Shown here piece after piece: positions 38,909 to 48,422 of a DNA stretch of 64,000 nt. The position numbers and the translations under genes were made by a program. The DNA comes from Streptococcus zalophi (GTDB taxonomy: Bacteria > Bacillota > Bacilli > Lactobacillales > Streptococcaceae): positions 1 to 64,000 of the forward strand of contig NZ_JAENBP010000006.1 of the NCBI RefSeq assembly GCF_016481285.1, given 5' to 3'. Each line of letters starts with the position of its first letter. Position 1 is the stretch's first letter. Below the pieces are notes generated by a model. It was not told the DNA's origin and ran no database searches. It saw only the letters and a list, made by a program, of their open reading frames with translations.

Positions 38909-40150
38909 ATGATGCAAAAAAGTATAGGTGACCTTCTAACAGAGGCTCGTGTCAAAAAAGGTTTGCAATTGGTTGACATTGCTAAAGATTTAGATATTGA
39001 TGCACAGTATTTATTAATCATGGAATTGAGCCAGTTCAGTTTAATCCCGTCAGATCGCTTAGAAGAGTATCTAACACGTTATGCTACTGCTGTTGATTTG
39101 GATGGCAAATCATTATTAAATAAGTATTACAATAAAGAAGAAATTGATGACACCATCTCTGAATTACCTGCAGAAGAAACGATTCAAACAACTACTGAGT
39201 TGTCAAGTGAGGAACCTGTAGCAGGTGTTCCTGATGAAACAACTGATGTCAATGGTAACGATTTATCAGAAGAAGATAACTCTTCTGCTGTTGAAAGTGA
39301 AGCTATATATACTATTTTTAGAGATAGTCTTAATAATCAGGTTCAAGACAATCACGATCAAAGAAATAATCACATGGAGGAAAATAATCCTATTGAAGAA
39401 ACAGTTACACCTTTGATTGTCGAAGAAGAACCTTCTACACCTTTGATTGAAGAAAATTCTTTTGAAAATGATACATTAAGCAATCAAGATACAGTGATTG
39501 CCCCTCCTGTGCTTTCAAAAACATCGGACGATGAAACAGCAAAAACCAAGATTTCATCAGAATCAAGAAGAAGATATCGTTCTAAAAGTCAGCGAGAAGC
39601 GAAAAAACAATCTGGTTCTTTCTTACCTATCGTTTTACTAAGCATTTTGGCTATCGGAATTGTTGTTTTTATTGGTTATTTTGTCATCAATCAAGTACAT
39701 ATTCCGTTTCTAAGCACTGATAACAATCCATCAACCAGTGTTTCTGAAACAAGTTCTAGTGAGACAACAGAAACAAATGAGCAAGCAACGACAACAGAAG
39801 CAAGCAACGAACCAACAAATAGCTCTACTCAAACCAACTTAGTTGTAACTGGTGGAGGAGACTCGTTAAGTGTTAATGTTACCAATGGGACAAGACCTGT
39901 CGAAGTGGTTATTTCCTTAGATGGTGTTGAGAGTAGCTGGGTTTCTCTCACTAATTCATCGTTAGGTGAAGGTGGAATTTTGCTTGATGCTCAAAACACT
40001 AGTTATACCGCAACTTTAACAGAGGGTGCTACTTCTGCTGAATTAACTCTTGGAGTTAGTCGAGGGGTTACAGTCACTGTTAATGGCGAACAGCTTGACA
40101 CTTCTCTTTTAGAAGGAAGTCCAAGTTATATTACTTTTACGATTGAATAA
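38909..40150 (+). CDS. RodZ-like cell-shape/division protein
   Basis: Residues about 1-70 form a cytoplasmic HTH_25 domain (TEARVKKGLQLVDIAKDLDID). A long acidic, low-complexity linker (about 75-225) follows, then a basic stretch (RRRYRSKSQREAKKQ), one transmembrane helix (about 235-258), a Ser/Thr/Glu-rich extracellular spacer and a C-terminal DUF4115 domain (about 310-413). That order is the RodZ plan; RodZ links MreB or the peripheral peptidoglycan machinery to the membrane. It sits directly before pgsA, as in most Firmicutes. Two adjacent ATG codons begin the frame; either may be used. Confidence 0.88.
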   Translation: MMQKSIGDLLTEARVKKGLQLVDIAKDLDIDAQYLLIMELSQFSLIPSDRLEEYLTRYATAVDLDGKSLLNKYYNKEEIDDTISELPAEETIQTTTELSSEEPVAGVPDETTDVNGNDLSEEDNSSAVESEAIYTIFRDSLNNQVQDNHDQRNNHMEENNPIEETVTPLIVEEEPSTPLIEENSFENDTLSNQDTVIAPPVLSKTSDDETAKTKISSESRRRYRSKSQREAKKQSGSFLPIVLLSILAIGIVVFIGYFVINQVHIPFLSTDNNPSTSVSETSSSETTETNEQATTTEASNEPTNSSTQTNLVVTGGGDSLSVNVTNGTRPVEVVISLDGVESSWVSLTNSSLGEGGILLDAQNTSYTATLTEGATSAELTLGVSRGVTVTVNGEQLDTSLLEGSPSYITFTIE

Positions 40151-40159
40151 GAGGAAAAA

Positions 40160-40702
40160 ATGATAAAAAAAGAAAACCTCCCAAATCTATTAACGCTAGC
40201 ACGTATTTTTGTAATTCCTTTGTTTGTAGTGTTAGCAAGCTTTCCAACTAGTATTTTATCACATAGAATTGCTGCTATTATCTTTGCTTTAGCTAGTTTG
40301 ACTGATTATTTTGATGGTTATTTGGCAAGGAAGTGGAAAGTTGTGACAAATTTTGGGAAATTTGCTGATCCTATGGCTGACAAAATATTGGTTATGAGTG
40401 CCTTTATTATGTTGGTGGGATTACAGTTAGTACCCGCATGGATAGCTGCTGTTATTATCTGTCGTGAACTAGCAGTCACGGGTTTACGTTTGTTGTTAAT
40501 AGAAAACGGTGGTAGTGTTTTAGCTGCTGCTCTTCCAGGAAAAATTAAAACAGCGACACAAATGCTAGCTATTATCTTTTTATTAAGCCACTTTGTGTTT
40601 TTGGGAACAATATTCTTATATATTTCTCTCATATTTACCATCTATTCGGGATATGATTACTTTAAAGGAGCGAGTTTCCTATTTAAGGATACATTTAAAT
40701 AA
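40160..40702 (+). CDS. pgsA: CDP-diacylglycerol-glycerol-3-phosphate 3-phosphatidyltransferase
   Basis: PgsA makes phosphatidylglycerol phosphate, the committed step to phosphatidylglycerol and cardiolipin. The CDP-alcohol phosphotransferase motif is complete: D-Y-F-D-G-Y-L-A-R, then G and the two Asp in FGKFADPMADK (about 48-77). Five or six transmembrane helices fill the 180 residues. GAGGAA precedes the ATG, nine bases after rodZ; the next gene starts two bases later. Confidence 0.95.
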   Translation: MIKKENLPNLLTLARIFVIPLFVVLASFPTSILSHRIAAIIFALASLTDYFDGYLARKWKVVTNFGKFADPMADKILVMSAFIMLVGLQLVPAWIAAVIICRELAVTGLRLLLIENGGSVLAAALPGKIKTATQMLAIIFLLSHFVFLGTIFLYISLIFTIYSGYDYFKGASFLFKDTFK

Positions 40703-40704
40703 TA

Positions 40705-41544
40705 ATGACTAATATAATTGAAGTAAAAAATGTGACATTTAGATATGATAAAGAACAAGAAAATCTAACATTAAATAATGTATCGTTTCACGTGAAACAT
40801 GGTGAATGGCTTTCTATTATTGGTCATAACGGTAGTGGGAAATCAACCATGGTGAGATTGATTGATGGTTTATTAGAGGCCGAATCCGGTGACATTCTTG
40901 TGTTAAATCAAAAATTAACGGAGGACAATATTTGGGATATCAGACAAAAAATAGGAATGGTTTTTCAAAATCCTGACAACCAATTTGTTGGTTCTACTGT
41001 GGAAGATGATGTTGCTTTTTCACTTGAAAACAAGGGTGTTTCTCATGATGAAATGACAAAACGTGTTGAAGAAGCTCTTCATTTAGTCGGCATGAGTGAA
41101 TTTAAAACTAAAGAACCAGCCAGATTGTCTGGTGGTCAAAAACAACGTGTAGCCATTGCTGGTGCTGTTGCCATGAGGCCAGAAATCATTATTTTGGATG
41201 AAGCAACCAGCATGTTAGACCCAAAAGGCCGTCTAGAGTTAATCAAAACAATCAAAAACATCAGAGATCAATATGGTGTCACTGTTATTTCTATCACTCA
41301 TGATTTAGAAGAAGTTGCCCTAAGTGACCGTGTTCTTGTGATGAAGCAAGGACAAATAGAGTCAACAGCAACACCAAGAGAATTATTTGCTAGAGGAGAA
41401 GAGTTACTAACACTTGGATTAGATATTCCCTTCACTTCTTCTCTTGTCAAAGCCCTAAAAATAGAGGGATTCAAGTGCCAAGATGCCTATTATACAGAAA
41501 AGGAGTTAGAAGACTACCTATGGGAATCACTCTCCAAAATGTAA
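40705..41544 (+). CDS. ecfA1: ECF transporter ATPase EcfA1
   Basis: One of the two ATPases energising energy-coupling-factor vitamin and metal uptake with EcfT and exchangeable S components. It has Walker [10 protein letters not shown] (about 38-46), Q-loop [10 protein letters not shown], signature [13 protein letters not shown] and Walker [14 protein letters not shown]. The length of 279 is typical. It lies two bases after pgsA and overlaps ecfA2 by 25 bases. No S-component gene is adjacent, which is the normal group II arrangement. Confidence 0.95.
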   Translation: MTNIIEVKNVTFRYDKEQENLTLNNVSFHVKHGEWLSIIGHNGSGKSTMVRLIDGLLEAESGDILVLNQKLTEDNIWDIRQKIGMVFQNPDNQFVGSTVEDDVAFSLENKGVSHDEMTKRVEEALHLVGMSEFKTKEPARLSGGQKQRVAIAGAVAMRPEIIILDEATSMLDPKGRLELIKTIKNIRDQYGVTVISITHDLEEVALSDRVLVMKQGQIESTATPRELFARGEELLTLGLDIPFTSSLVKALKIEGFKCQDAYYTEKELEDYLWESLSKM

Positions 41545-42362
41545 ATTTTACTTATCAAGAAGGAACCCCTTTTGAAGGAAGGGCTCTTTTTGATATCAAT
41601 TTAACCATTGAAAATCAGCAGTTTACAGCTGTTATTGGTCATACTGGCAGTGGCAAATCAACCATTATGCAATTACTGAATGGTTTACACGTTCCAACAG
41701 AAGGTGTGGTTATGGTTGACGACACAACGATATCACCAGATTCTAAGACAAAAGATATTAAGTCCGTTCGAAAAAGAGTTGGTCTAGTCTTTCAATTTCC
41801 AGAAAGTCAGTTGTTTGAAGAAACTGTTTTAAAAGATGTTGCTTTTGGTCCACAAAACTTTGGAGTTTCACAAGAAAAAGCTGAAGAGATTGCTAAAGAA
41901 AAACTAGAATTAGTTGGCCTTTCTGAAGACCTATTTGAAAAAAACCCTTTTGAGCTATCAGGTGGACAAATGAGACGCGTTGCAATTGCAGGTATTTTAG
42001 CCATGGAACCTAATGTTCTTGTTTTAGATGAACCAACCGCAGGTCTTGATCCAAAGGGTCGACGTGAATTAATGACTTTGTTTAAACAATTACATGAATC
42101 AGGTATGTCAATTGTTTTAGTGACCCACTTAATGGATGATGTTGCTAATTTTGCTGATTATGTTTACGTACTACAAGAAGGAAAAATTGTTTTAAAAGGT
42201 AAACCAACAGATGTTTTTCAACAAGTGGATTTTTTAGAAGATATCCAATTAGGTGTCCCTAAAATCACCAAATTTGCCCAAAATTTGATGAAAAGAGGTC
42301 TTAATCTTGAGAAACTACCAATCACGATAGAGGAATTTGTGGAGGCAGTAACAAATGGATAA
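41520..42362 (+). CDS. ecfA2: ECF transporter ATPase EcfA2
   Basis: The second ATPase of the ECF module. It has Walker [11 protein letters not shown]-loop [10 protein letters not shown], signature [13 protein letters not shown] and Walker [14 protein letters not shown]. The family start [12 protein letters not shown] puts the ATG at 41520, inside the end of ecfA1; a farther ATG at 41475 would add 15 atypical residues. An AGGAG lies about 14 bases before the chosen ATG. It overlaps ecfT by eight bases. Length 280. Confidence 0.95.
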   Translation: MGITLQNVNFTYQEGTPFEGRALFDINLTIENQQFTAVIGHTGSGKSTIMQLLNGLHVPTEGVVMVDDTTISPDSKTKDIKSVRKRVGLVFQFPESQLFEETVLKDVAFGPQNFGVSQEKAEEIAKEKLELVGLSEDLFEKNPFELSGGQMRRVAIAGILAMEPNVLVLDEPTAGLDPKGRRELMTLFKQLHESGMSIVLVTHLMDDVANFADYVYVLQEGKIVLKGKPTDVFQQVDFLEDIQLGVPKITKFAQNLMKRGLNLEKLPITIEEFVEAVTNG

Positions 42363-43152
42363 ACTTATTTTAGGACGCTACATTCCTGGAAATTCAATTG
42401 TTCATCAATTGGATCCAAGAAGTAAACTGCTAGCCATGTTTCTATTCATCTCGATTATTTTTTGGGCAAATAATGTGATTACCAATGTCATTCTTTTTAG
42501 CTTTACATTAGTAGCCATTTTACTTTCAAAAGTTAACATAGGATTTTTTATCAGAGGTGTGAGACCAATGATAGGACTCATCTTGTTTACTACCTTTTTT
42601 CAAATGTTTTTCATCCAAGGTGGTAATATTATTTTTGAGTTTGGTTTTCTAAAAATCACAGACTATAGTTTAGGACAAGCTGCAATGATTTTTGTAAGAT
42701 TTGTACTAATCATTTTTTTCTCTACCCTATTAACCCTAACGACAACACCTCTCAGTTTATCAGATGCCGTTGAATCTTTATTGACACCTTTAAAACCTTT
42801 TAAAGTACCGGTTCATGAAATTGGTTTGATGCTCTCATTAAGCTTGAGATTTGTTCCAACATTAATGGATGATACAACAAGAATTATGAACGCACAAAGA
42901 GCAAGAGGGGTTGATTTTGGAGAAGGCAATATTGTTCAAAAAGTAAAGTCAATTATTCCTATTTTAATCCCATTATTTGCTTCTAGTTTAAAAAGAGCAG
43001 ACGCTTTAGCGACCGCTATGGAGTCAAGAGGCTATCAAGGTGGCGAAGGAAGGACAAAATACCGTCTTCTACACTGGGGGTTAAAAGATACACTCTTAAT
43101 GATTGCTTTACTAGGATTGACACTGGCACTCTTTTTGTTAAAATCCACTTAA
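42355..43152 (+). CDS. ecfT: ECF transporter transmembrane scaffold EcfT
   Basis: EcfT is the membrane scaffold that couples EcfA1/A2 to substrate-binding S components. The 265-residue protein has about five to six transmembrane helices, [10 protein letters not shown] near the start and the coupling-helix signatures A-R-G motifs ([11 protein letters not shown] and [12 protein letters not shown]) that contact the two ATPases. It ends the operon begun by the M16 pair; no clear terminator follows. Confidence 0.95.
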   Translation: MDKLILGRYIPGNSIVHQLDPRSKLLAMFLFISIIFWANNVITNVILFSFTLVAILLSKVNIGFFIRGVRPMIGLILFTTFFQMFFIQGGNIIFEFGFLKITDYSLGQAAMIFVRFVLIIFFSTLLTLTTTPLSLSDAVESLLTPLKPFKVPVHEIGLMLSLSLRFVPTLMDDTTRIMNAQRARGVDFGEGNIVQKVKSIIPILIPLFASSLKRADALATAMESRGYQGGEGRTKYRLLHWGLKDTLLMIALLGLTLALFLLKST

Positions 43153-43190
43153 TATTAAATGATTAAATTTGTTGACACGATTTGACATAG

Positions 43191-43219
43191 TTGACAATTA
43201 TCTAAAAATAGAATATGAT
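43191..43219 (+). promoter_or_regulatory. Strong promoter far upstream of the transglycosylase-like gene
   Basis: TTGACA (43191-43196), 17-base spacer, TATGAT (43214-43219). Two more TTGACA copies stand at 43172 and 43182, so three copies are phased at about 9-10 bases. Transcription would start near 43226 and give a leader of about 195 bases, in which no gene is seen. Confidence 0.65.
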
Positions 43220-43420
43220 AAATTATGGATAAAAAAATAGAAAATTACTGATTTTTCAACTATTTTCAATGACAAAAAATAGATTAATTAACGTTATTGT
43301 CAATAAAGTAAACTGTAAACTTTAGACTTTTATTCATAATTTTTTGGAAACCTTTTTTTAATCAAACTGTAACATAAAAAAGGTAAGATAAGATGTATTC
43401 TAAAAAAGGAGACAAACTTC

Positions 43421-44080
43421 GTGTATAGTAGAAGTAAGATAAATATGTTAAAACGTAGAAGAAAGTTGCTACAATTGGTGATGCTTGCTATAGTTGTTAG
43501 CTTGACAGCTATATTTACAAGTAGACCTGTAAACACTGATTCTTATTCGGTTAAAACAGAAGTTAAAAAAGAAAAACTTTTATCTGTTAGTGATTTCGAA
43601 AAGAAAAAATTAAAACAGACTTTAACTTCTAAGGCTAATATCAAAAAAGCAATTAAGACAACAACAAAGACTGTTGAAACAACTGAGGAGACAACGACTC
43701 AGGAATCTACGGTTGAAGAAACACAGTTAGTTACTGAACCTTCAACAACAATTGTTGAGGAACCTGTTGTGACTCAACCAGTACAACAAACTGCTCCGTC
43801 AGCTTATCCTGTTGTATTACCTAATGGAAATACAGCTGGAGAAATTGGTTCACAAGCGGCAGCTCAAATGGCAGCAGCAACGGGTGTTCCTCAAGAAACA
43901 TGGGAATATATTATTGCTCGTGAATCAAATGGAAATCCTTCAGCAGCAAATCCATCAGGAGCATCAGGTTTATTCCAAACGATGCCAGGATGGGGTTCTA
44001 CTGCTACTGTTGATCAACAAATTGAAACAGCAATAAAAGTATATAACACTCAAGGCTTATCAGCTTGGGGTATGCAATAA
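43421..44080 (+). CDS. Secreted transglycosylase-like (SLT-type) wall protein
   Basis: The 219-residue product has a basic start, one hydrophobic signal/anchor segment (about 14-32), a long Thr/Glu/Val-rich linker (about 60-125) and a small C-terminal lysozyme-like domain (about 140-219) with the catalytic-Glu context [23 protein letters not shown], ending AWGMQ. This is the plan of streptococcal and lactobacillar transglycosylase/aggregation-promoting-type wall proteins. The GTG at 43421 has AAGGAG nine bases upstream; an ATG at 43445 is an alternative start. It is monocistronic with a long leader. Confidence 0.85.
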   Translation: MYSRSKINMLKRRRKLLQLVMLAIVVSLTAIFTSRPVNTDSYSVKTEVKKEKLLSVSDFEKKKLKQTLTSKANIKKAIKTTTKTVETTEETTTQESTVEETQLVTEPSTTIVEEPVVTQPVQQTAPSAYPVVLPNGNTAGEIGSQAAAQMAAATGVPQETWEYIIARESNGNPSAANPSGASGLFQTMPGWGSTATVDQQIETAIKVYNTQGLSAWGMQ

Positions 44081-44081
44081 G

Positions 44082-44117
44082 AAAAAACACTTGAAATTAA
44101 ATTTTCAAGTGTTTTTT
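44082..44117. terminator. Bidirectional terminator between the wall protein and the HAD phosphatase
   Basis: A 15-bp stem (44082-44096 with 44103-44117) with A and T flanks. The HAD stop codon falls in it. Confidence 0.88.
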
Positions 44118-44729
44118 TATGTCTTTAGGATGATGACAAATAATATCTGCTCCACTAGCAATAAGTTCTGTTTTTTTACCATATCCCCATGTAACACCAA
44201 TCGTTTTTATACCTGTTTCTTTACCACCTATCATATCATATTTAGTATCACCAACAATGATTGTTTGTTTCTTGTCAAGGCTATGTGATTTAATCGCAAA
44301 ATCTATAACATCAGCTTTATGATAACGATCTGGCAAAGCACCATAAATACCATTAAAGTAATCTTTAATCTTAAGATTTTCCAGCATAAGACAGGCCATG
44401 GGTTGATTTTTACTGGTTGTAACATAGATTGGGTAAGTAGATTTTTTTAAATCATTTAATACTGTCAAAATGCCACTGTAAAGTTCTGCCTCATAAACAC
44501 CTTTTTCATTGTAGTACTCTCGAAAGGTCTTGACAGCAATGTCAATATCTTGACTAGTGGTGTAAAATTTTCTAAAAGTTTCTTCAAGAGGTGGTCCTAT
44601 AAAATCTAAAAGTTGTTCATTTGAGTGTGTGGGCAAATCAAGAGTTTTAATCGTGTATTGAAAAGCATTGATAATTCCTTTACTTGAATTGACAAGTGTG
44701 CCATCTAAATCAAATAATAGGGTAGTCAT
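44097..44729 (-). CDS. HAD-superfamily hydrolase, phosphoglycolate-phosphatase-like
   Basis: The protein starts MTTLLFDLDGTLVNSSKGI with the nucleophile Asp7 and acid Asp9. Motif II is YVTTSK and motifs III/IV lie in KKQTIIVGDTKYDMIGGKETG. The cap segment is the small helical type of the PGP/pyrophosphatase group. The ATG at 44729 is chosen since AGGAG stands six bases upstream; in-frame upstream codons lie inside the preceding gene. It overlaps that phosphatase gene by 20 bases. The substrate is unknown. Length 210. Confidence 0.87.
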   Translation of the reverse strand: MTTLLFDLDGTLVNSSKGIINAFQYTIKTLDLPTHSNEQLLDFIGPPLEETFRKFYTTSQDIDIAVKTFREYYNEKGVYEAELYSGILTVLNDLKKSTYPIYVTTSKNQPMACLMLENLKIKDYFNGIYGALPDRYHKADVIDFAIKSHSLDKKQTIIVGDTKYDMIGGKETGIKTIGVTWGYGKKTELIASGADIICHHPKDIKKHLKI

Positions 44730-45315
44730 AAATTTCTCCTGTAAATAAGTTGTAAACTTTAATTGACAAACATGTTTTGTCCTTGAAAATAAATTCAGCG
44801 ACAAAAGGCATTAAAGATTTAATCTGTTCAAAGCTATGATAAGTAAAGTCTTTTGAAAAATGATGGATAAGGCTTGAAATAGCTGTTCCATGGGAAGCAA
44901 TAACGATAGTGTTTCCTTTTTCATTTTTTAAAATTTTATCAAGACCAATAAGCATTCGTCTTGATACGTCGTTTAAAGATTCTCCGTTATGAAGCTTATA
45001 ATTGAAATCCTGCCACTGTCTTTTACTGAATTGATTGAAATTTTCAATCCAGACATCGTCAATTTTCCTTTCGCGAAAAAGTGTTTCTGTGGTGATGGTC
45101 ATTTGTTGTTGATTAGCAAAGTTTTCAATGGTTTCTATGGCACGTTTATACGGACTTGAATAGATACTATGAATCGCCTTGTCTTTTAAAAACATTGTAA
45201 CAAGTTTACTGTCTTGTAAACCTTTTCTTGTCAGTTTGCGTAGACTATCATCATGATTGTCAAAATTAGGTTGGCCATGTCTAATAAAGTAAATAGTAGT
45301 CAGTTGTTCATTCAT
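44710..45315 (-). CDS. Histidine phosphatase family protein
   Basis: A phosphoglycerate-mutase-like phosphatase of about 201 residues. It begins MNEQLTTIYFIRHGQPNFD with the RHG catalytic motif and has the second catalytic His in VIASHGTAISSLIHH. The ATG at 45315 lies two bases after the sdaAA stop with GGGGA upstream; a TTG at 45330 is a less likely start. It is translationally close to sdaAA upstream and overlaps the HAD gene. The substrate is unknown. Confidence 0.87.
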   Translation of the reverse strand: MNEQLTTIYFIRHGQPNFDNHDDSLRKLTRKGLQDSKLVTMFLKDKAIHSIYSSPYKRAIETIENFANQQQMTITTETLFRERKIDDVWIENFNQFSKRQWQDFNYKLHNGESLNDVSRRMLIGLDKILKNEKGNTIVIASHGTAISSLIHHFSKDFTYHSFEQIKSLMPFVAEFIFKDKTCLSIKVYNLFTGEIYDYPII

Positions 45316-45316
45316 G

Positions 45317-46192
45317 TTAAAAATCCCCAAAAATTTCTTGAGCGTAACGACGACCTGTAGGGGTTATAGCTAACCCTCCTTCTGCTGTTTCTCTATGCGC
45401 TACAGGCAGACTAGATCCAACTTGATACATGGCATCAATGACTTCATCAACAGGAATTTTTGAGGTAATACCAGCAAGAGCCATATCAGCACAAACGAGA
45501 GCCAATGTAGCTCCCATGGCATTTCGTTTGACGCAAGGAACCTCTACTAGTCCAGCAACGGGGTCACAAATTAAACCCAATAAATTTTTAATAACAAAAG
45601 CTGTTGCTTGACTAGCTTGTAAAGGTGTTCCTCCTGCCGCCATGACTAATGCAGCAGCCCCCATTGCTGACGCAGATCCGACCTCTGCTTGACAACCTCC
45701 TTCTGCTCCAGAAATTGAAGCATTGTTAGCAATGACAAGACCTATTGCACCTGCTGTAAAGAGAAAATCTAATTGTTCTTTTTCCCCTAGTTTTAATTTG
45801 TCAATGGCAGTGGTTAAAACAGCGGGTAAACAGCCTGCACTGCCTGCTGTTGGAGTGGCACAAACAAGTCCCATTTTCGCGTTTTGTTCATTTACAGCAA
45901 TGGCATTTCTAGCAGCGGATAAAACAAAATGGCCAGAGAGAGTCTTTCCTTTTTTGAGATAATTATCTAATTTTAAAGCATCTCCTCCTGTTAAACCACT
46001 AATTGACTTACTATCATTTAAGCCGTCATTGACAGAAGATTTCATAACGTCAAGATTTTTGGTCATAATAGAAAGAATTTCCTCACGGCTTCTGCCAGTG
46101 AGTTCTTCTTCTGTTGCTATCATTAGTTCGGCGATACTACCATGATATTGTTCTGTTGCTTGTTCAACAAGTTCAGCAATACTATAAAACAT
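45317..46192 (-). CDS. sdaAA: L-serine dehydratase, iron-sulfur alpha subunit
   Basis: Together with the beta subunit it deaminates L-serine to pyruvate and ammonia using a [4Fe-4S] cluster. Cysteines suited to the cluster occur in LVCATPTAGSAGCLPAV and in LLGLICDPVAGLVEVPCVKRN. The length of 291 is typical for the split enzyme. It follows sdaAB by ten bases. The pair feeds serine carbon into pyruvate and is conserved next to mnmA in streptococci. Confidence 0.95.
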   Translation of the reverse strand: MFYSIAELVEQATEQYHGSIAELMIATEEELTGRSREEILSIMTKNLDVMKSSVNDGLNDSKSISGLTGGDALKLDNYLKKGKTLSGHFVLSAARNAIAVNEQNAKMGLVCATPTAGSAGCLPAVLTTAIDKLKLGEKEQLDFLFTAGAIGLVIANNASISGAEGGCQAEVGSASAMGAAALVMAAGGTPLQASQATAFVIKNLLGLICDPVAGLVEVPCVKRNAMGATLALVCADMALAGITSKIPVDEVIDAMYQVGSSLPVAHRETAEGGLAITPTGRRYAQEIFGDF

Positions 46193-46202
46193 TCAAAACC
46201 TC

Positions 46203-46874
46203 CTAGCCAAAATAATTAACATTGTAGATGTGAGAAACCTCTTCAATAACCTTGACAGCATCTTGACAGTCTCTAGAATCAATTTCAATAATCATAATGG
46301 CCTTTGCTCCAGCTCTTTCCCTGGTCACATTCATTTGGGCAATATTAATATCAAAACTTGATAGAATATCTGTGACTCGAGCTATCATACCTGGAACATC
46401 TTTGTGGACAATAATTAGTGTTGGTGTGTTCATGGTTAAAGAAACAGAAAAGCCATTCAATTCAGTCACTTCAATGTTTCCGCCACCGATAGAAACACCT
46501 GTTATACTCATTTCTTTTGCATCTTTCTTAACAATGATTTTAACGGTGTTTGGGTGAGGGGCGTTGCTATCTTTCAAAACATTCCAATAGATTTTAATCC
46601 CTTTTTGATGGGCTATTTCGAGGGAATTTTTAATATCTGGATTATCAGTATCCATTCCTAGAATACCAGCAACCAAAGCTAAATCGGTGCCATGGCCCTT
46701 GTAGGTTTTAGCAAAAGAATGGTAGAGATGGAAGGTAATTTCTGACGGTTCTTCACCAAAAATGGAACCAACGACACGGCCAATTCTAACTGCTCCAGCA
46801 GTGTGACTACTTGAAGGACCAATCATAACAGGACCAATAATATCAAAAACAGATTGAAATTTTAATGTTTTCAT
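46203..46874 (-). CDS. sdaAB: L-serine dehydratase, iron-sulfur beta subunit
   Basis: The 223-residue subunit has the N-terminal SDH_beta domain (IIGPVMIGPSSSHTAGAVRIG at about 12-32) and a C-terminal ACT domain (about 148-220) that could sense serine. AGGAGAAAAT precedes the ATG. It is divergent from mnmA and first in a minus-strand run sdaAB-sdaAA-phosphatase-HAD. Confidence 0.95.
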   Translation of the reverse strand: MKTLKFQSVFDIIGPVMIGPSSSHTAGAVRIGRVVGSIFGEEPSEITFHLYHSFAKTYKGHGTDLALVAGILGMDTDNPDIKNSLEIAHQKGIKIYWNVLKDSNAPHPNTVKIIVKKDAKEMSITGVSIGGGNIEVTELNGFSVSLTMNTPTLIIVHKDVPGMIARVTDILSSFDINIAQMNVTRERAGAKAIMIIEIDSRDCQDAVKVIEEVSHIYNVNYFG

Positions 46875-46994
46875 ATTTTCTCCTCTAAAATGAGCTACAT
46901 TTTATTATACCAAAGATAAGACATTTATAGTGTTTATTTTTAAAAAGTCAGTTTAACAAGACAAAAAGTAAGATTTTGACTTCTCTCTAAATAG

Positions 46995-47003
46995 TGCTAT
47001 AAT
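46995..47003 (+). promoter_or_regulatory. Extended -10 promoter of mnmA
   Basis: TGC-TATAAT; transcription is expected near 47010, giving a leader of about 100 bases that contains a direct repeat and the hairpin CCTGTT/AACAGG. Confidence 0.6.
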
Positions 47004-47034
47004 AATGTTTACCTGTTTAACAGGGTTTAAAATC

Positions 47035-47082
47035 GACCTTCAAATCGTTTTTTAAATATTACAGAAAATGGACCTTCAAATC
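47035..47082 (+). repeat. Direct repeat GACCTTCAAATC in the mnmA leader
   Basis: The 12-mer occurs at 47035-47046 and 47071-47082, 36 bases apart, inside the untranslated leader of mnmA. Confidence 0.75.
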
Positions 47083-47093
47083 CGTATTTCTAG

Positions 47094-48233
<1,140 letters not shown>

Positions 48234-48236
48234 AAA

Positions 48237-48252
48237 TTGACAATTGTGTCAA
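48237..48252 (+). promoter_or_regulatory. Palindrome TTGACA-N4-TGTCAA after mnmA
   Basis: TTGACAATTGTGTCAA is a perfect 16-bp inverted repeat four bases after the mnmA stop. Its layout resembles the TTTACA-N4-TGTAAA operators elsewhere in the window. The first half may also be a -35 element. Confidence 0.35.
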
Positions 48253-48293
48253 CTATATTGTTTGTAGTGTAAAGGAATATATGATAGCTCTTG

Positions 48294-48321
48294 TTGACAA
48301 TTTTTAAGATTTTGATAGAAT
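48294..48321 (+). promoter_or_regulatory. Promoter of the mnmG leader RNA
   Basis: TTGACA (48294-48299), 16-base spacer, TAGAAT (48316-48321). Transcription would begin near 48328. Confidence 0.7.
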
Positions 48322-48327
48322 AACAGT

Positions 48328-48411
48328 AACAATAACTATGATGGTCAAAGCTCATGGATGTTGTAAGCCTTTTTGCTTACACTTTCAAAGCTTTGATCAT
48401 TTTTTTATTTT
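48328..48411 (+). ncRNA. Structured leader or small RNA with intrinsic terminator before mnmG
   Basis: A 12-bp outer stem ATGGTCAAAGCT/AGCTTTGATCAT (48341-48352 with 48389-48400, one G-U pair) encloses a 7-bp hairpin TGTAAGC/GCTTACA (48362-48368 with 48375-48381) and is followed at once by TTTTTTTATTTT. A transcript from the promoter at 48294 would end after about 80 bases. The mnmG ribosome site GAGAGG starts right after the U run, so this is either an attenuator of mnmG or an independent small RNA with read-through. No known riboswitch class was recognised. Confidence 0.65.
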
Positions 48412-48422
48412 GAGAGGATAAT

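Noticed and set aside
43310-43390. TGTAAAC and TGTAACA as a possible WalR/VicR box before the wall-protein gene
   Set aside because: The two copies are not separated by five bases as the known direct repeat requires; a functional site cannot be claimed.
48294-48321. TTTAAG in the mnmG leader promoter as half of a CiaR site
   Set aside because: The second half five bases on does not read WTTAAG, so the direct repeat is missing.
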